Shown here: piece by piece, positions 23,651 to 36,065 of the stretch
Numbering within the stretch: the first letter of the stretch is position 1
How the letters are laid out: every line of letters begins with the position of its first letter
Assembly: GCA_029891345.1 (NCBI GenBank)
Contig: CM057009.1
Location: 228,957,120-229,021,119 of the forward strand
Length of the DNA: 64,000 nucleotides
Direction: 5' to 3'
Source: Dryococelus australis
Lineage: Eukaryota > Arthropoda > Insecta > Phasmatodea > Phasmatidae
Position numbers and translations under genes: made by a program
Notes under the pieces: generated by a model
Database searches by the model: none
What the model was told of the DNA's origin: nothing
Seen by the model: the letters and a program-made list of their open reading frames with translations, nothing else

Positions 23651-24181
23651 TGTTAGCTTACTGCAGATGGCTATTCAATAAAAGAGGGATTAACTACTAC
23701 AAAACACCTTTATTACACTAACTGAACTCTTAATTGACTAGTACATTAATTACACACAACAAGGATCACAAATACTTTACGTTTAATTGGAAATTACAAG
23801 TTAATTACAATACTATTAAGAATATTACCATGCAGCTACTCCTAACCATGACAACGTATTATTTAGGTCTTATAACAGGACCTCGAGATAAGGGATGACA
23901 CCCTAAAGCTTAGCCAGAGTTATGCTCACCAATTATCAGATGGGTTGATTGCTGTCCAGGCTAGAGCTCCTCTAGACTCTTAACTCATAGCCTTCTGCTT
24001 CGTGCCACTCCGGAACTTACATCGTTGCAATACAAGTTCTCGATGCCACCTGGGAGTGGGGGTACTCAATCAGATAATTTATATCCTGGCCACAGTGGGT
24101 CAGCCAGGCATGTTGTATAAACAGGAGGCTCGCAAAGGAATCTATATCCTGTAGTACCGTGGCCTTCTGGAGCCCACTACA
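23650..24181 (-). repeat. candidate 5' LTR of gag copy 2
   Basis: Read on the minus strand it starts TGTAGTGGGCTCCAG (24,181) and could end CAGTAAGCTAACA (about 23,652), giving TG...CA termini. It carries a TATA-like GGATATAAATTATC (24,074-24,087) and an AATAAAG signal (23,708-23,714) in promoter-to-polyA order. Orientation and distance fit the gag frame downstream. There is no second copy in the window to confirm it. Confidence 0.4.
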
Positions 24182-24189
24182 TTATGCAC

Positions 24190-25080
24190 TGAAGTATTTT
24201 GGTATAACCCGATATGATGTAATGGAATGGAATGTAGGTACTGTTCGGAAATTTTGGAATATAACCAGTTAGAATATTTTGTCTGGAAAAAATATATATA
24301 TAAATTGATTTTTTCCTGCTTTTTTTTTTTTGCAGCGACTATGGTATGGTATCAAAATATTATGAGACATTTTAAAAATTTTAGATGGCCATATGGAGGT
24401 TTTTTATATAGTATTTTGATATGACATTAAATATTGATTGGGCATTGGGTAAAAGCTGGTGGTAAGATGTTAGCTATGAGAGTTCAAAATATTTGTCTTT
24501 AGGAGTGATGAAATGGAATACTGATAGGGAATGTTCTCAAGTAAATGGAAGACCTTGGATGTGTACAGTTAGGAGTTGGTAGAATGTTCGAACCTGCGTC
24601 CTTCCGAATATGTGTATAAATATATTATTTGCCTTCACGTGATACACGACAATGGTTATATGTTGGTTATTTCTTGTATGTAAACTGTATAAGAAGATAT
24701 ACTTTTTAAAGATTTTTGCACATATAATTTTTTAAAAGTTATAAATTAGAACCTTTATGATCTGTTTAATCACCCTTGGCTGTATGTTAAATATAATATA
24801 TTCTTCCCTCGTATGTTACTACGTTCACGACGGGTATAAATTTTTGGTGTGTTTAGGTAAACCAGATTGGTAGCATGCAATGAAGGTTTAGATAATTACT
24901 TCATTTTGTGTGTGTACACGTGTGTTTGTGTGGAAACTATAGTAAGAACCGATATGTACTTTTTAAACCAGAAATGTTGATTCGCATGAGTCATTGACAA
25001 AATGATCAATGACTGTCTTTCGTCTGCTGAGAAGTTTGTGCAGGGTTGTGTGTGATGGATGAGATGTATATATGTTTTAT
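24190..25080 (-). repeat. AC-rich dispersed repeat, reverse orientation
   Basis: The reverse complement contains the TATTCGGAAGGACGCAGGTTC stretch (24,589-24,610) matching TATTCGGAAGGATGTAGGTTC at 49,647-49,667. It then follows 49,690-49,780 loosely. It encodes no protein. Confidence 0.45.
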
Positions 25081-26449
25081 TTTATGCGGTAACTTGTTAG
25101 ATATGTTTTGTAGCGAACAGTAAAGTTACTATTCGCAAGGGTTGTCTGGATATCCTCCAAGCAATCATATTAAGTGAATGTGATCTAGTCGGGAGGTGGG
25201 GAACAAATGTCTTGTCAACATGCACCTCTGATAACCTTTGACTTCATCTCATTTGTAAGTTGGTCGATCGTACTCGCTTCTGCCGTTCGAGAGATCTAAC
25301 CTCTGAAGAGAGTTTCTGGAAATATGAGTGCAGTCTCTTTTATTATTTTTTTTTACTATTCTATATGATGACCTATGTAAATTCATTTGTTGACTGGTTT
25401 GGTGGTGTGCCAAGCTTGTTTGGCATATCAGTATGTAAGTAGCAATGTCTGAAATGTGAGATTGGGATATTGTAGTAATTTCGGTTGATGGTAGGAGAGA
25501 TTTAATTTTGATGGAATAGCTTTGTCTCTGAGTGTGATGTGCCTGTATGACTGGTAAACAGGAGGGAAGTAGGTATGACGACAGGTGTGATGGTAAGTAT
25601 AAAATGTCGGAATGTATAACTTGAATATTATGTTGGTCAGTATGATAATAGTATGAATTGTATGTAGGCTCATCATTGGTAGAGGTGCTTTTAGAATGTT
25701 TATACTGCATGACCTCTCTGCATAGTTGTGATAGGTAGCTTGTTTTGGTAATATGTTTTGTTAGTGTGTCTGACTAGTATATTTTTGGTTGGTATGGTCT
25801 CTCGGGATGGCTGAAATGAATGGAGTAACAATATGGTATTGTATGCCTGTGGGTGCTGTCTGTATAGTTTGGGATTTGTATATCTAGTATTTCTTGATGT
25901 TATAACCTATTGGTATGATTTGGTTGTACAGTTAGTTTCTTGTATAGTTGGCATAACTGTTATGTTGATTGGTATGACCTGATCCATTTTCGGTCGTTTT
26001 GGCAGAATGAAAAAAGTGTAGCTTCGATGGGGTGAGGAGAATGGTTAAATTGTGCGATTTGTTTTTGTAAGAGAGGAATGGATTTGATGGGATATTTAGT
26101 TAGTATGAGAAGGGCAGAATGCTTAGCTCTATAATTGGTTAGTAAGCGAGGAATGTTTTGATGGGAATTAATACGGTTTTGATTCTGTAGATAATTAAAT
26201 TAATAGTACTGATCTTGTGATAGCATGGTTGGAATATTTTATTGGTTATGCATTTGATATGGCTTGTTTATATTTGTAACTGGGGAAGTTACAAGGGCTG
26301 ATATAGTAGTCAATATTGTTTACAGGTATTATTGATCAATGTGTCTGAGGTATGGTGGTGGATATGTTCTGCATCGTTTACATCATGAATAAGGTATGCT
26401 TGGGTTATAGTGAATGATAAGGTTTGCACTGTATGTATTTTGGTTGGCG
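25081..26449. other. TG-rich repeat-like sequence, no gene
   Basis: Rich in GGTATG/TTGGTATGA words of the type found in the adjoining arm (26,450-28,280), but I could not align it to the other arm. Open frames reflect this composition. Confidence 0.35.
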
Positions 26450-28104
26450 ATCTGTGTGGCATGACCGATAAATACTGGGGTTATGGTTGGTATAGTACCT
26501 AGTACTCCAGGTCTGAAGGTTTACCCATATTTTGTTTTGTATGTCTGAGTTCTGGTGGTCAGCATATTTTTTTTTGGGATTGGATGGTTGATAGAGTTAT
26601 TTATATTAATGCTGTTATTATATTTGGCTGGGTTCTGATGGTATGACAAACATGTTGGACGTGTGATTTTTTTGTAAAGTCGGTTTGGGCTGCGGACTGC
26701 TTGAATTCTACTAAACGGTGTATATTTTTTGTCTGATGACGGTTGGTAGAGCAGATGGTATGGGTGGTATGGTTACATAATTTTTTCTTTAGTTATAGGT
26801 GATGGCATGTTGGTTGACGTGGTATGACTTGGATTATAAAGGTTGGTATGGTTGTATAGTGATTAGTATATATTTGGCTCGTGTCTGAAGCTAATGATGT
26901 TGTGATAGACATGTTGAAGTTACGATTTTAAGTATATATTTTTTTTAGTGGGTGTGTAATGAGGTATGCTTGAATTCTAGTGGACAGTATGAGTGATGAG
27001 AATATTTAGTCAGGTGATGTTTGGTATAAATATGTAGTTTATTTTATGTGTGGTATTATATTTTGCTGATGGATGGATGATGGCAATGACAAACATGTTG
27101 GAGTTATAATTTTTGGTACATTTAGTGGGTGTGGGCTGAGGTATGATTGAATTTAATTTTTATTGGGATATAAGAGGTGGGTATTGGGTGGACTGGTATG
27201 ACGTGAGTTATAATCGTTGATATGGTGTTACAGTGACTAGTATATATTTGACTTATTGGGTTGGATCGATGGAACTTTGGATCTACATAATTTGAAGAGA
27301 CATTTTAAAACTTGCTTAAAGACATCAAGAAGCTTGTTTATTTTAACTCCTCCTGCTCCTGTTCCTAATACTCCTCCTCCTCATCCTACTCAAGTACGCT
27401 TGGGTTATCATGGTTTGTATGTTGGGTGATATGTTTTCCAGAATATCTGTCTTGTGATGGTTGTTGTATTACAAATTGTGTTGACAGTATGTATGCATAT
27501 AATGCAAAGGCATGCTTGATTTAAAGTGTTTTGTGTGGATGGTCAGAGCATCTTGACGTGCCAGTCGGCATTGTGGATGGCATGAGAATAAATATGAATA
27601 AAATGACTTTATCACTGGTATGGACTATATGTTTGCTTCGTATGGTCTGTGTGGACGAATGGGTAAGGTATTGTAGAGTTTTAGTGGGTCGTATAGTCGG
27701 TAGATGTAAGTGGTGTTTTTTGGTAGAAAAAGTAGAATGGATGTTATGTTATGGGTTGGCCTCAGCTTTGTAAGTGCTCGAATTATGATGGATATTGTGC
27801 TTGGTAGTTGTGCGGTGCCGCTGAATTGAAATCTCGTTTGGTTATAGGAGAAGGGGTTTTGAGTGGTCTGGTATGACTTGGGTTGTAAATGGATAGTATG
27901 GGTGGTAAGGATACACTTATCTGGTGTCGACCAGTAGAGCGGAATGTATGAGCGGTAAGTAATTTTTTTTTGTAAGGTCAGTGTAAAGAAGCTCTAAAAT
28001 GTAAATAAAATACTTAAAAATTACATATGTTTAAATCCGAATACTACGTAAAAAAAATCTGAAAAATAAGTCTGGGATAGTAATAGAATATTATATGTTA
28101 GTTA

Positions 28105-28135
<31 letters not shown>

Positions 28136-28280
28136 AGAGAGTAATTAAAATATTAAACTTATTGCTGGCGTATGCTAATCTGGCGTTAGTCGGTAAAGCA
28201 TACGGTATGCATGAGTTAGAGTGGGAGGAACATTAAATGTTCCAGTGCCTGCTTGCGAGTCGCTGTTTGACTGTAGCAGT
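26450..28280 (-). repeat. right arm of the long inverted repeat (partner 7,440-9,730)
   Basis: Reverse complement of the left arm. Clear blocks are 26,625-26,690 (GACAAACATGTTGGACGTGTG), 27,910-28,070 (GTCGACCAGTAGAGC, AAAATTACATATG-like) and 28,160-28,240. It lacks the family A MITE present in the left arm. The 80-codon frame at 27,531-27,773 lies in repeat sequence and is not called as a gene. Confidence 0.65.
28114..28135 (+). repeat. (TG)n microsatellite
   Basis: Eleven TG units follow an AT run and end in GAGAGAG. In the other arm the same place holds only (TA)n (7,610-7,622), so the TG run expanded in this arm. Confidence 0.85.
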
Positions 28281-29204
28281 CGTGAAAAGGTTGTCGAGAA
28301 GAAAATATGTCCAAGTGTTCTGGTTAAATGCTTGCTAGAATAGACTGTCTTTAGCTGTGCATAAGCAGATTATGTTCACTATGTTCTTGTAAAGACACTA
28401 CATGTATGGTGTGGAAAATTTTAAGTATTCTGTTTTTCATGTTTCTAGTCTGAATTATGTAAATATATAAATAAAAAAGTCTTTGATTTATCGCTGGTGT
28501 TGTATCCTGCCGGTTTTATGGAGCATAATGGTGCTTGGTTTATTCACAAATACATTAGTTGAATAAAATCCGACTAGGCAATTTATGCATACGAAAGTAT
28601 AGGTGAGATAATAAATCATTAACATTGTGTAGTATTCAGTCTTGAAATTAGAGACAGAAATTAATTTGAGAGAATCTTGGTTGTATTCTACTTCAAACTT
28701 AATACCAATTTTAAAAAATACATTTTAAAATTTGTTAAAATATAATTTTTTGGCATATCCTATACCTATAAAAGTAATATGGTAATATAGGGCATAAACA
28801 TACAATCTTGGAGCTAGAAATTATTCTTGCAAGCGGAAATTTCGCGAGCCTGGTTTTAATTAATCGCAAATTATATCCACCTGTGACTATAAATATTTGT
28901 AGGCATACAGACCGACTTGCTACATAATTATTTAAAAAGAATATATATTACAATCAATGTGCACATAATGTAATATAATAGTCAGACCCTGACTGAAAAT
29001 AACGAAAGATTTGTAATACAGTACACAGCTTACCATTAAATAAGCAAAACCTGCTCTAAAATATATTATTCATACATTATATATATATAAATTGGTTGAA
29101 AAAATATATAATACATTAACAATAATTATGTAATTGCACGAGAGAATGAAACTTATTAACTTCACCTTATAATCATCCTTTGAGCTATTGGCTCGATGTG
29201 AGCT

Positions 29205-29300
29205 CAGCTCAGGGGTAGGGTGGCCGACGTAGTCGGAGGGTCGCGGGTTCGCGCCCCGGTATCTCCGACGTGGCAGATGCTCAGCTCGATTGTCGCACTG
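29205..29300 (+). repeat. tRNA-like SINE head
   Basis: A-box-like AGCTCAGGGGTAGGGTGGCC is at 29,205-29,224 and B-box-like GGGTTCGCGCCCC at 29,244-29,256. A GC-rich body with GGCAGATGCTCAGCTCG follows. It resembles a tRNA 5' half but lies inside the repeat and does not close into a cloverleaf. Confidence 0.5.
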
Positions 29301-29383
29301 GGAATTCGTAAACAGGTCGGTCTCACTAGAGCTTCGTCAACGTCAAAAATGTCACAACAAACATCAAATGAAGGTTTAAAAAT

Positions 29384-29470
29384 AATGGTACAGTGATTAG
29401 CATGCTCGACTTGTAGCCATAACGTCAGAGGTTCGAATCCCTGTCCAAACATGAGCATTTATCCTTTTTT
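29384..29470 (+). repeat. tRNA-derived head of the dispersed repeat
   Basis: ATGGTACAGTGATTAGCATG (A box) and GGTTCGAATCC (B box, 29,430-29,440), equivalent to 1,975-2,045. The following ATTTAT...AATGTTACC stretch is also shared with copy 1. Confidence 0.6.
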
Positions 29471-30850
29471 TTAATGTTACCAGCTCTAATGGAAAAGTGT
29501 CAAACTTAGAAAATTTAAGCTCTTTGAACTGAATATCACAGTGTAAATGCATTAAAAATACGTTTAGACTGTGTTTTCAAAGATTATATTTTCGGCATTT
29601 TTAAAATTATGAATAACATAAATTAATAAAAACCTAACAACTTATAGATTTATAAATGCATCGCTTCATAGATGACTGTGTAGATGGTCGGCCAGCAGAG
29701 TAGCTCGCGGTCATCTACACTCTAACCCCCCGCCATTGCCAACTGTTGATGATTTCACCCTTGGCGTGTCACAGCTGGCTTACGTGAGCCTGCCCGCGCA
29801 TGCGTTCATGCGTGGTTACAAGGCTAGGTGATCTCATTTTCGTACAAAGGTGAAACTAAATTGAATAAAGAAAAAAAAATTGAAACAAAATTTTTTTTTT
29901 TTCATAATATGAGTATTGAAAATTGAATCTGTTTTACAAAGTCCTGCCTGGAATGTAATTTACAGTAATTTTTATATTACTTCTCGTGTATGGAAAATTA
30001 AATCTTTAAGTTCGTAAATAAATATGCACACCAACGATTCGCACACTCTAGCAGGCGATGCAGGGACTATGTAGACGTTTGAGTCTAACAAGTGTGAGTT
30101 ATTAGTGGAGCAAATGTGACTAATCGACCAAGTGTGAGTAAATGGTAGAACGAATGAGTGACAAGAGATAAAGCTAATGTGAGATACAAGAAAGAGAAAC
30201 AAAACAACAACACATTTGAGGATTCCGAGAAAATCTGTGGACTGACAAGAGAGAAAGGGATTGAGTGAGAGAGTAGGAGAGAAATGAAAGAGAGAAAGAA
30301 AGAGATAAGACAGGAGTGAAATAGATGCAATATGAGAAAGAGAGATACGAGAGGAGGAGAGAAAGAGGTGGAATGAGTGAGACAAGAGAGAAAGAGGGAG
30401 ACAGCATGGAATGATAGAGCATGAAAAATGGAGAGACAGAATGACGGTATGACATGACGTTCGTATGCGCCTTGATAAGATGAGCCCGGTGATATATAAC
30501 ACTTAATACTTATATCTTTAATTTTTTAAATTATAAATATGTATTTAAATTTTTTTATTATAAAAACATATTTAAATTTTAAAAAATTAATAATGAAAAT
30601 AATTTTATTTAATCGACTTCCCAATATGTGGGTGAATTTCGGGTATCTTTCTCACACTGGTAATTTATGATGCCCACATTGAAGATTGGTGCTGTTTTTA
30701 AAGGAAAAACAAGAAATTTTTAGGGAAAAAAGGAAAATTTTATGGTTATTTTTGGGTTAAAACGTAGGTTTTTGTGTGAAAATGAGCGATTTATTGAAGA
30801 AAAATGGGAAATCCCAAGATGGCGGCTGGTGACCTTGGCGCCACGGTTCC

Positions 30851-31723
30851 ACTCCCTGATCCCTGTGTGTACCGGAGCCCCCTATACCGACTACTGTTTG
30901 GTTTCATAAAGGAGGAAGGCTCGTGGATCTATAATATCGTATACTCGATGTGAAATAACTTGCTGCAATTCACATTCTCTTATAATGAACGGGGATAACT
31001 ATTTCTTCAATCGTGTATGTCTGTTTAATTCTAGCAAAATAGTAGTGTGGCCATATATTTTCTACGTATTTTGTAGTATATAATTGTAGAGTTTACCGAT
31101 TATGGAAAATAGCATTCTGCGAGGTATGGCTACAATAAGAATACTAATGACTTTTTTAATGTATATTTATTCGACAATGATGAATTAAGAGACATTTACA
31201 CATGCCTCTACTGGAATTCGTATTTTTTTTATAATTCTGTACAGGAGGCTTGCATCTCGAGAATAAAAGAGTGTTTATGTTCGTCTGGATTATAAAGAGT
31301 GAAAAATATTGATGACTGCTTCTGGAGTAGAAATCGTACACATGTGTTAACCTCTCACTTTTCATAGTGATAAATCACGTAGCATTATGGCATGGCTGCG
31401 CTGAGGCGGGGAGGCAGGGGTCGTATTACAGCTTAGAAATATTTCTTAATTTAGCACACACACAAGAAAATACAGTAATTTTGTTTGAAAAAGGTAACAG
31501 GTATTTATTGTAGTGTACTAGTCGTGGTGGCAACTTTACGCTAACATCTCCTTGCGGAATATTAATTTTTGCCCACTAAACTTTCTATATGAAAATTGTG
31601 TGCACGTACAAGAAGTTTTATTTGCAATCACTGATAGCTATATTTATCGCTGCATGTGGGGTAATAGTATGGAAAAAAAAATTTTCGACTGCGTATATTT
31701 TAAAACTTAATGATTTTAAATCT
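30851..31723. other. no gene recognised
   Basis: AT-rich DNA. A 69-codon minus-strand frame at 31,156-31,365 has no recognisable feature. Confidence 0.35.
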
Positions 31724-32660
31724 CGTAATAATTGTACTTAATAATAAACGTCTATGCCTTGGTGAGGGAATGCACGGAATCTCCCACTATGCATATAATA
31801 TACAATGAGGGAATGAGGTGTTCTTTACTCCATTTTGAGTTTATTGACCCATAAGTAGTACACAAAAGCTATGAAACATACTTACACTACCTCAAATATT
31901 TTCCAATATGAATTTAACAAATAGTGTTTGCCTAGGGAGCAATCCTATTTTTGGAGAGGGGTGTTGGATAGGGGGTACACTGTAATTGTTTTTTCGTTAA
32001 TATTTACCCCGAACCACTCTCTCTGTATGCTTCTTTCTCATGGCAAAATTGACCCTTTACAGGATTTCACAGTATTTGGATGTTTCCAACTTCATAAGTA
32101 GCTTAATTTTTCATTTAGATTCGTTGAATGAGGCCAGTTTTTCAAAACTGCATTCGAGCGAAAAATTTAATTTAATTGGCGGTGTGATAAAGTGTAAAGC
32201 TAATTGTGATTATATACTTTGAAAAAACTCTCTAGTTTTAAACTTTATAGGTATTCAGAGTATGAAGGAATGCATTTTCGGCCTACCAAGACATGATTCC
32301 ATAATTCATCCCTGAACCTTTTGCGATAATGGAAAAAAAAAGGGGGGGGGGGCTAATTGTCACCTGCATGACGATGCAATTTTATCTCGTGTTACTTCTG
32401 TGAATTTTGATAAATCACATTTTACCAAATTAAGGACCAGTAGTCCTAAGTTGTTCACGTGAATCTTTCATTTCGTAAAAAATTTATTCGCGCATCTGTG
32501 AGAAATAATTTGGGTTCTGTGCACAACCAATCGTTTCTTTTTAGGTGTTCGAGTACATTGGATGGATTTCAAACTAACTGTCACATTAACAATACTGCTA
32601 CAAAAATATCACCCTTGAATTGAAATCAACATCACAAATTAAAATTTGAAAATATGATGT
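31724..32660 (+). repeat. ~0.95 kb direct repeat, copy 1
   Basis: Matches 50,276-51,300 in the same orientation. It starts with AATAATTGTACTTAATAAT and the GGTGAGGGAATGCACGGAAT block, and ends with CACATTAACAATACTGCTAC. A short frame, NLSFRKKFIRA ... NCHINNTATKISPL (32,465-32,625), is conserved with the partner. Confidence 0.7.
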
Positions 32661-33920
32661 CCTGGTATCATAACACACATGCATACACACATACGCACAT
32701 ACATATGCACACACTCTCTCATACACACACAATCACACAACTAATTTGCACATACCATACCAGCCAGTTGCAAAACCCCTAGCATCAAACTTTACAAGTA
32801 AAACAAAATACATAACAACTTTAACAAAATATCATACTACTGAAATGAACAACTCATACAACAACATACACGATCATATTTTGAGACCATTTTAACCTAT
32901 AATACTAACAACATACCACCTGATTTACTTTCAAAAACATTCCAATCGTTGAATCCAAATATTTTAACAATACATTAAAAATATTTAATTGCATATTTCA
33001 AAATTAATGCTTGTAATAAATCACATAACAAATCCTTCACATAATATAATATCAGAAATCAATACTACTACTTCCACACATTCACTCTATACTCACCATC
33101 AGATATTACGGAAGGATTTATACTAAAAATATCGATTTTTTTCTATCTAACATAAGGATACTCGAATAAGCTCAGTACTCGATTTCACATCATCAGAGGT
33201 ACATAGGTACTACATTTAGCAAACAGGAATTCATTGTTATTAAAAAAAATATTATAATCAATGAATATTCGTTAAGATTTGCTCTTTTTAACTGTTTGTT
33301 CAACCCTTTTACGTAACATAGATCTTAACCTCATAAGAAGTATTTACACAAATAAACCTTGGTTCATCTCACAAGAAGCTTAAAAGTTGTTAAAATGTAA
33401 CTATATTCTATTACTTCGAAAAAGTGAAAGTCTAAACATACATACTGATTTATTCAATACCTTAACCAAAACGAAGCTAATTACAGCTATACTAACATAT
33501 TCACTGATTTAAATCCCATCGAGGTAATACGTATGAATGAATTATTATTTGCGATATTTGTTTAAACCCACACACCTTTAAAATTAAAAATGAAATAATT
33601 GTTTTTTTTTTAAACTTATTGTTCTTTTTATATAGCATAAGTTAAAACAATTTAATTTAATATTCTGTAATATCAACCACACTAAGTACTCATTACACAA
33701 CCAAAATCCTCATAAACGTTTGCGTAATTAGGTATTATGCACATAACAACTCAGTAAATGTCCTCTCACCATGATAACAAGCTCGAGAATAATTTGAGAA
33801 TCCATACGTCAATACTTATTACCCCGAAGCGATATAAGTAATTCCAGTCAGATACACAACAACATTACATCATGCAAGTCGATGTATTTCCTATCATACC
33901 CTAACATGTCCAATAACATT
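32661..33920 (+). repeat. AC-rich low-complexity and dispersed repeat sequence
   Basis: A CA/CACATA microsatellite (32,675-32,740) is followed by sequence rich in AACATACC/ATCATA words. It resembles in style the stretches at 49,640-50,270 and 60,280-60,800. No coding potential is seen. Confidence 0.4.
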
Positions 33921-34500
33921 TTAATCTTCATAATTAATCTGGAATGACTGCGTTGTGATTGGCTGACAAGTTCTCACAAGTTTCCGAAGAATGCCATGTT
34001 TAATTGCTATTGTTGGATAAAACACATAAACTATATATTCAGAGACTTCTGAAAAACATTCTTTAATCACGGATGTCCAGCTATGAGTTACGATATAGAC
34101 GTACATCAGCAGACACCAACACTTACCCATCAAGATTAATATATATGTAACAAATAATGTATATTTAGCGAAACTATTTACACGCAAGTATTACAAGCGT
34201 GGCGATTCAAATACCATATAGGTTAAGTAGTTATTTATTTCAAACGCATGTGAAGTATATTAACTAAAGTATTGGCGTAATGAATATCTAAATGCAGGTA
34301 GTAGGTATGTAATGAACTGAAACAAACCATACATCGATGATGAAAAACAACAAACAAGAATTGAATAAAAATTTAGGTTAGATAAATTGCGCCTTGCTTC
34401 ATATTCCATGCGGAACACTATTAAGTACTACCCAACAAACACACTGTCGGCAAAGTGTCGGCAAATTGTTGGCCCGATACCTGTACTGTCGGCAACTGAC
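33921..34500. other. no gene recognised
   Basis: AT-rich DNA. At 34,446-34,500 the word TGTCGGCAA(A) recurs three times. Confidence 0.35.
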
Positions 34501-34505
34501 GTTTC

Positions 34506-34556
34506 AAAACCAGAAGATAGCCATCTGACGAAAACCAGAAGATAGCCATCTGACAA
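34506..34556 (+). repeat. 26-bp tandem duplication
   Basis: AAAACCAGAAGATAGCCATC plus TGACG(A) is present twice head to tail with no visible mismatch in the core, so the duplication is recent. Confidence 0.8.
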
Positions 34557-34574
34557 CGCCGTGATTTTTTTTAG

Positions 34575-35262
34575 ACAGATTGCTAGCCGTTAGAAAAAAG
34601 ACAATGGCCCACTGTATTTTCTATGATAACAGACGGATATCACCGAAAATATGTCGGCATAATATAGCAGAGCAAACATGTTGCAATCATCTTAAAATTG
34701 TTTCTGGGCCGATGCCCATACAACAACTTTGTCTTTTCGGTACTTTTGCCATTATCTTATTTATTACGGCCCAGTAACACTTTCGAGATAAGGCTCTTTA
34801 TCACAATAAAGGTACAAATATGATGTATTTTGCCGACAAACTTTTGAAAAGTGGTTTCGAACAGGCAAGATGTTCGCCAGCTGTTACCGTCATGATACCT
34901 TGTTTGAGACAGAAAGAATTTTTGCTGTTAGAAAAAAGACAATCGCCCACTGTAATTTTTAGGATAATAGATGTATATAACCGAAAATATGTCGGCATGA
35001 TATCGCAGAGCAAACATGTTGCAAGCACCTGAAAAATGTTTGTAGACCGATTCCCAAGAAGCAACTTTGTCTTTTCGGTACTTTTGCCATTATCTTATTT
35101 ATTCCGGCCTGGTAAAGTTTCGAGACAAGGCTCTATATCCCAATAAAGATATAAATATGATGTATTTTTGCCGACAAACTTTTGGAAATTATTTTAATTA
35201 GGCAAGATATCAACTCGCTATTAATGGCATAATGTCTTTTTTGAGAATGTCTGTTAACCGTT
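34575..35262 (+). repeat. 338-bp tandem duplication (two units)
   Basis: Unit 1 starts near 34,575 and unit 2 near 34,915. TTAGAAAAAAGACAAT occurs at 34,590 and 34,928, and CTTTGTCTTTTCGGTACTTT and GCCGACAAACTTTTG recur at the same offset. The frames at 34,580-34,777 and 34,820-35,032 fall in the units but are not conserved as protein. Confidence 0.8.
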
Positions 35263-35514
35263 ACCATGTTTTTTTCGTGATTATATATGTGTCTTGTGGT
35301 AGCCCATGGAGTTTGTTTACTTTGAAATTTTATTTCATTTGTACAACCATCCGACAGATGAATTAAAAGTTAACAAAAACTACTTTGTTTGCAAGCCACT
35401 GAAGAAATAGTTTTTCAATAAGTTGTGTTTTAAAATTATTTGTATATTGTCATGTAATTTATACATTCCTTATAATAATTTGCAACATAATATGTTTTAA
35501 ATTACTTGGAAGTG

Positions 35515-35600
35515 TCAGCAACTTACCACGTGGTGTATAGGTTAACATGCTGTATTGTTAACTCAACGGTCTTAGGTTCTAATCCTGCATTCGGCAAGCT
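35515..35600 (+). repeat. tRNA-like SINE head
   Basis: A-box-like TGGTGTATAGGTTAACATGC and B-box-like AGGTTCTAATCCTGC (about 35,573-35,587) at tRNA spacing. No clean cloverleaf is visible. Confidence 0.45.
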
Positions 35601-35694
35601 AAGTAATATATGTAAAAAGGAAATAACTATTACTGAAACTTTTAATCGGAAAGTTAAAGTTTTTTCTTGGTTATCCTGCTTATTTCTAGACATC

Positions 35695-35985
35695 ATGCCA
35701 CTGCAGCCACGGCATCATAACGGCATCCAGCCTTCGCAGGCCCCGCATCGTAGAGATACCCAGCCATCGCAGGCCCGGCATCGTAGCGACATCCATCCGT
35801 GGCCCGGCACCGTTACGACATCCAGCCGTCACAGGCCTGGCATCGTAGCGACATCCAGTCGCAGGCCCAGGATCGTAACGACATCCGTCGCAGGCCCGGC
35901 ATCATAACGACATCCAGCGGTCGCAGGCCCGGCATCATAACGATATCCAGCCGTCGCAAGCCAGACACTGTCGACCAACAGTTAG
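35695..35985 (+). repeat. GC-rich minisatellite, ~33-36 bp unit, about 8 copies
   Basis: The unit reads CGCAGGCCCGGCATCGTAAC followed by GACATCCAGCCGT. Units vary by substitutions and small deletions and are strikingly GC-rich for this region. The plus-strand frames across it show PGIVATSSR-type peptide repeats only because of the DNA repeat. Confidence 0.8.
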
Positions 35986-36065
35986 CCTCCAGTCCATATT
36001 TCTATCAGGCCGCTTCCGGCATAAGACAGCGGGCCGGTATCGGCTTGCCGGAGTTTGTCGACTAG

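Larger units (their letters stand above)
28613..30850 (+). repeat. ~2 kb dispersed repeat, copy 2
   Basis: Same orientation as 780-960 plus 1,770-3,640. It carries an extra tRNA-like module at 29,205-29,300 that I do not see in copy 1, and a shorter purine tract (30,170-30,450). The 176-codon minus-strand frame through the tract is compositional. Confidence 0.65.

Noticed and set aside
27531-27773. 80-codon plus-strand ATG frame
   Set aside because: Lies in the inverted-repeat arm; the corresponding part of the other arm has no equivalent frame that I can follow.
29972-30502. 176-codon minus-strand frame
   Set aside because: Same purine-tract artefact in the second copy of the dispersed repeat, not conserved as protein between copies.
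35506-36065. Pro/Arg/Ser-rich plus-strand frames
   Set aside because: Generated by the GC-rich minisatellite; different phases are equally open.
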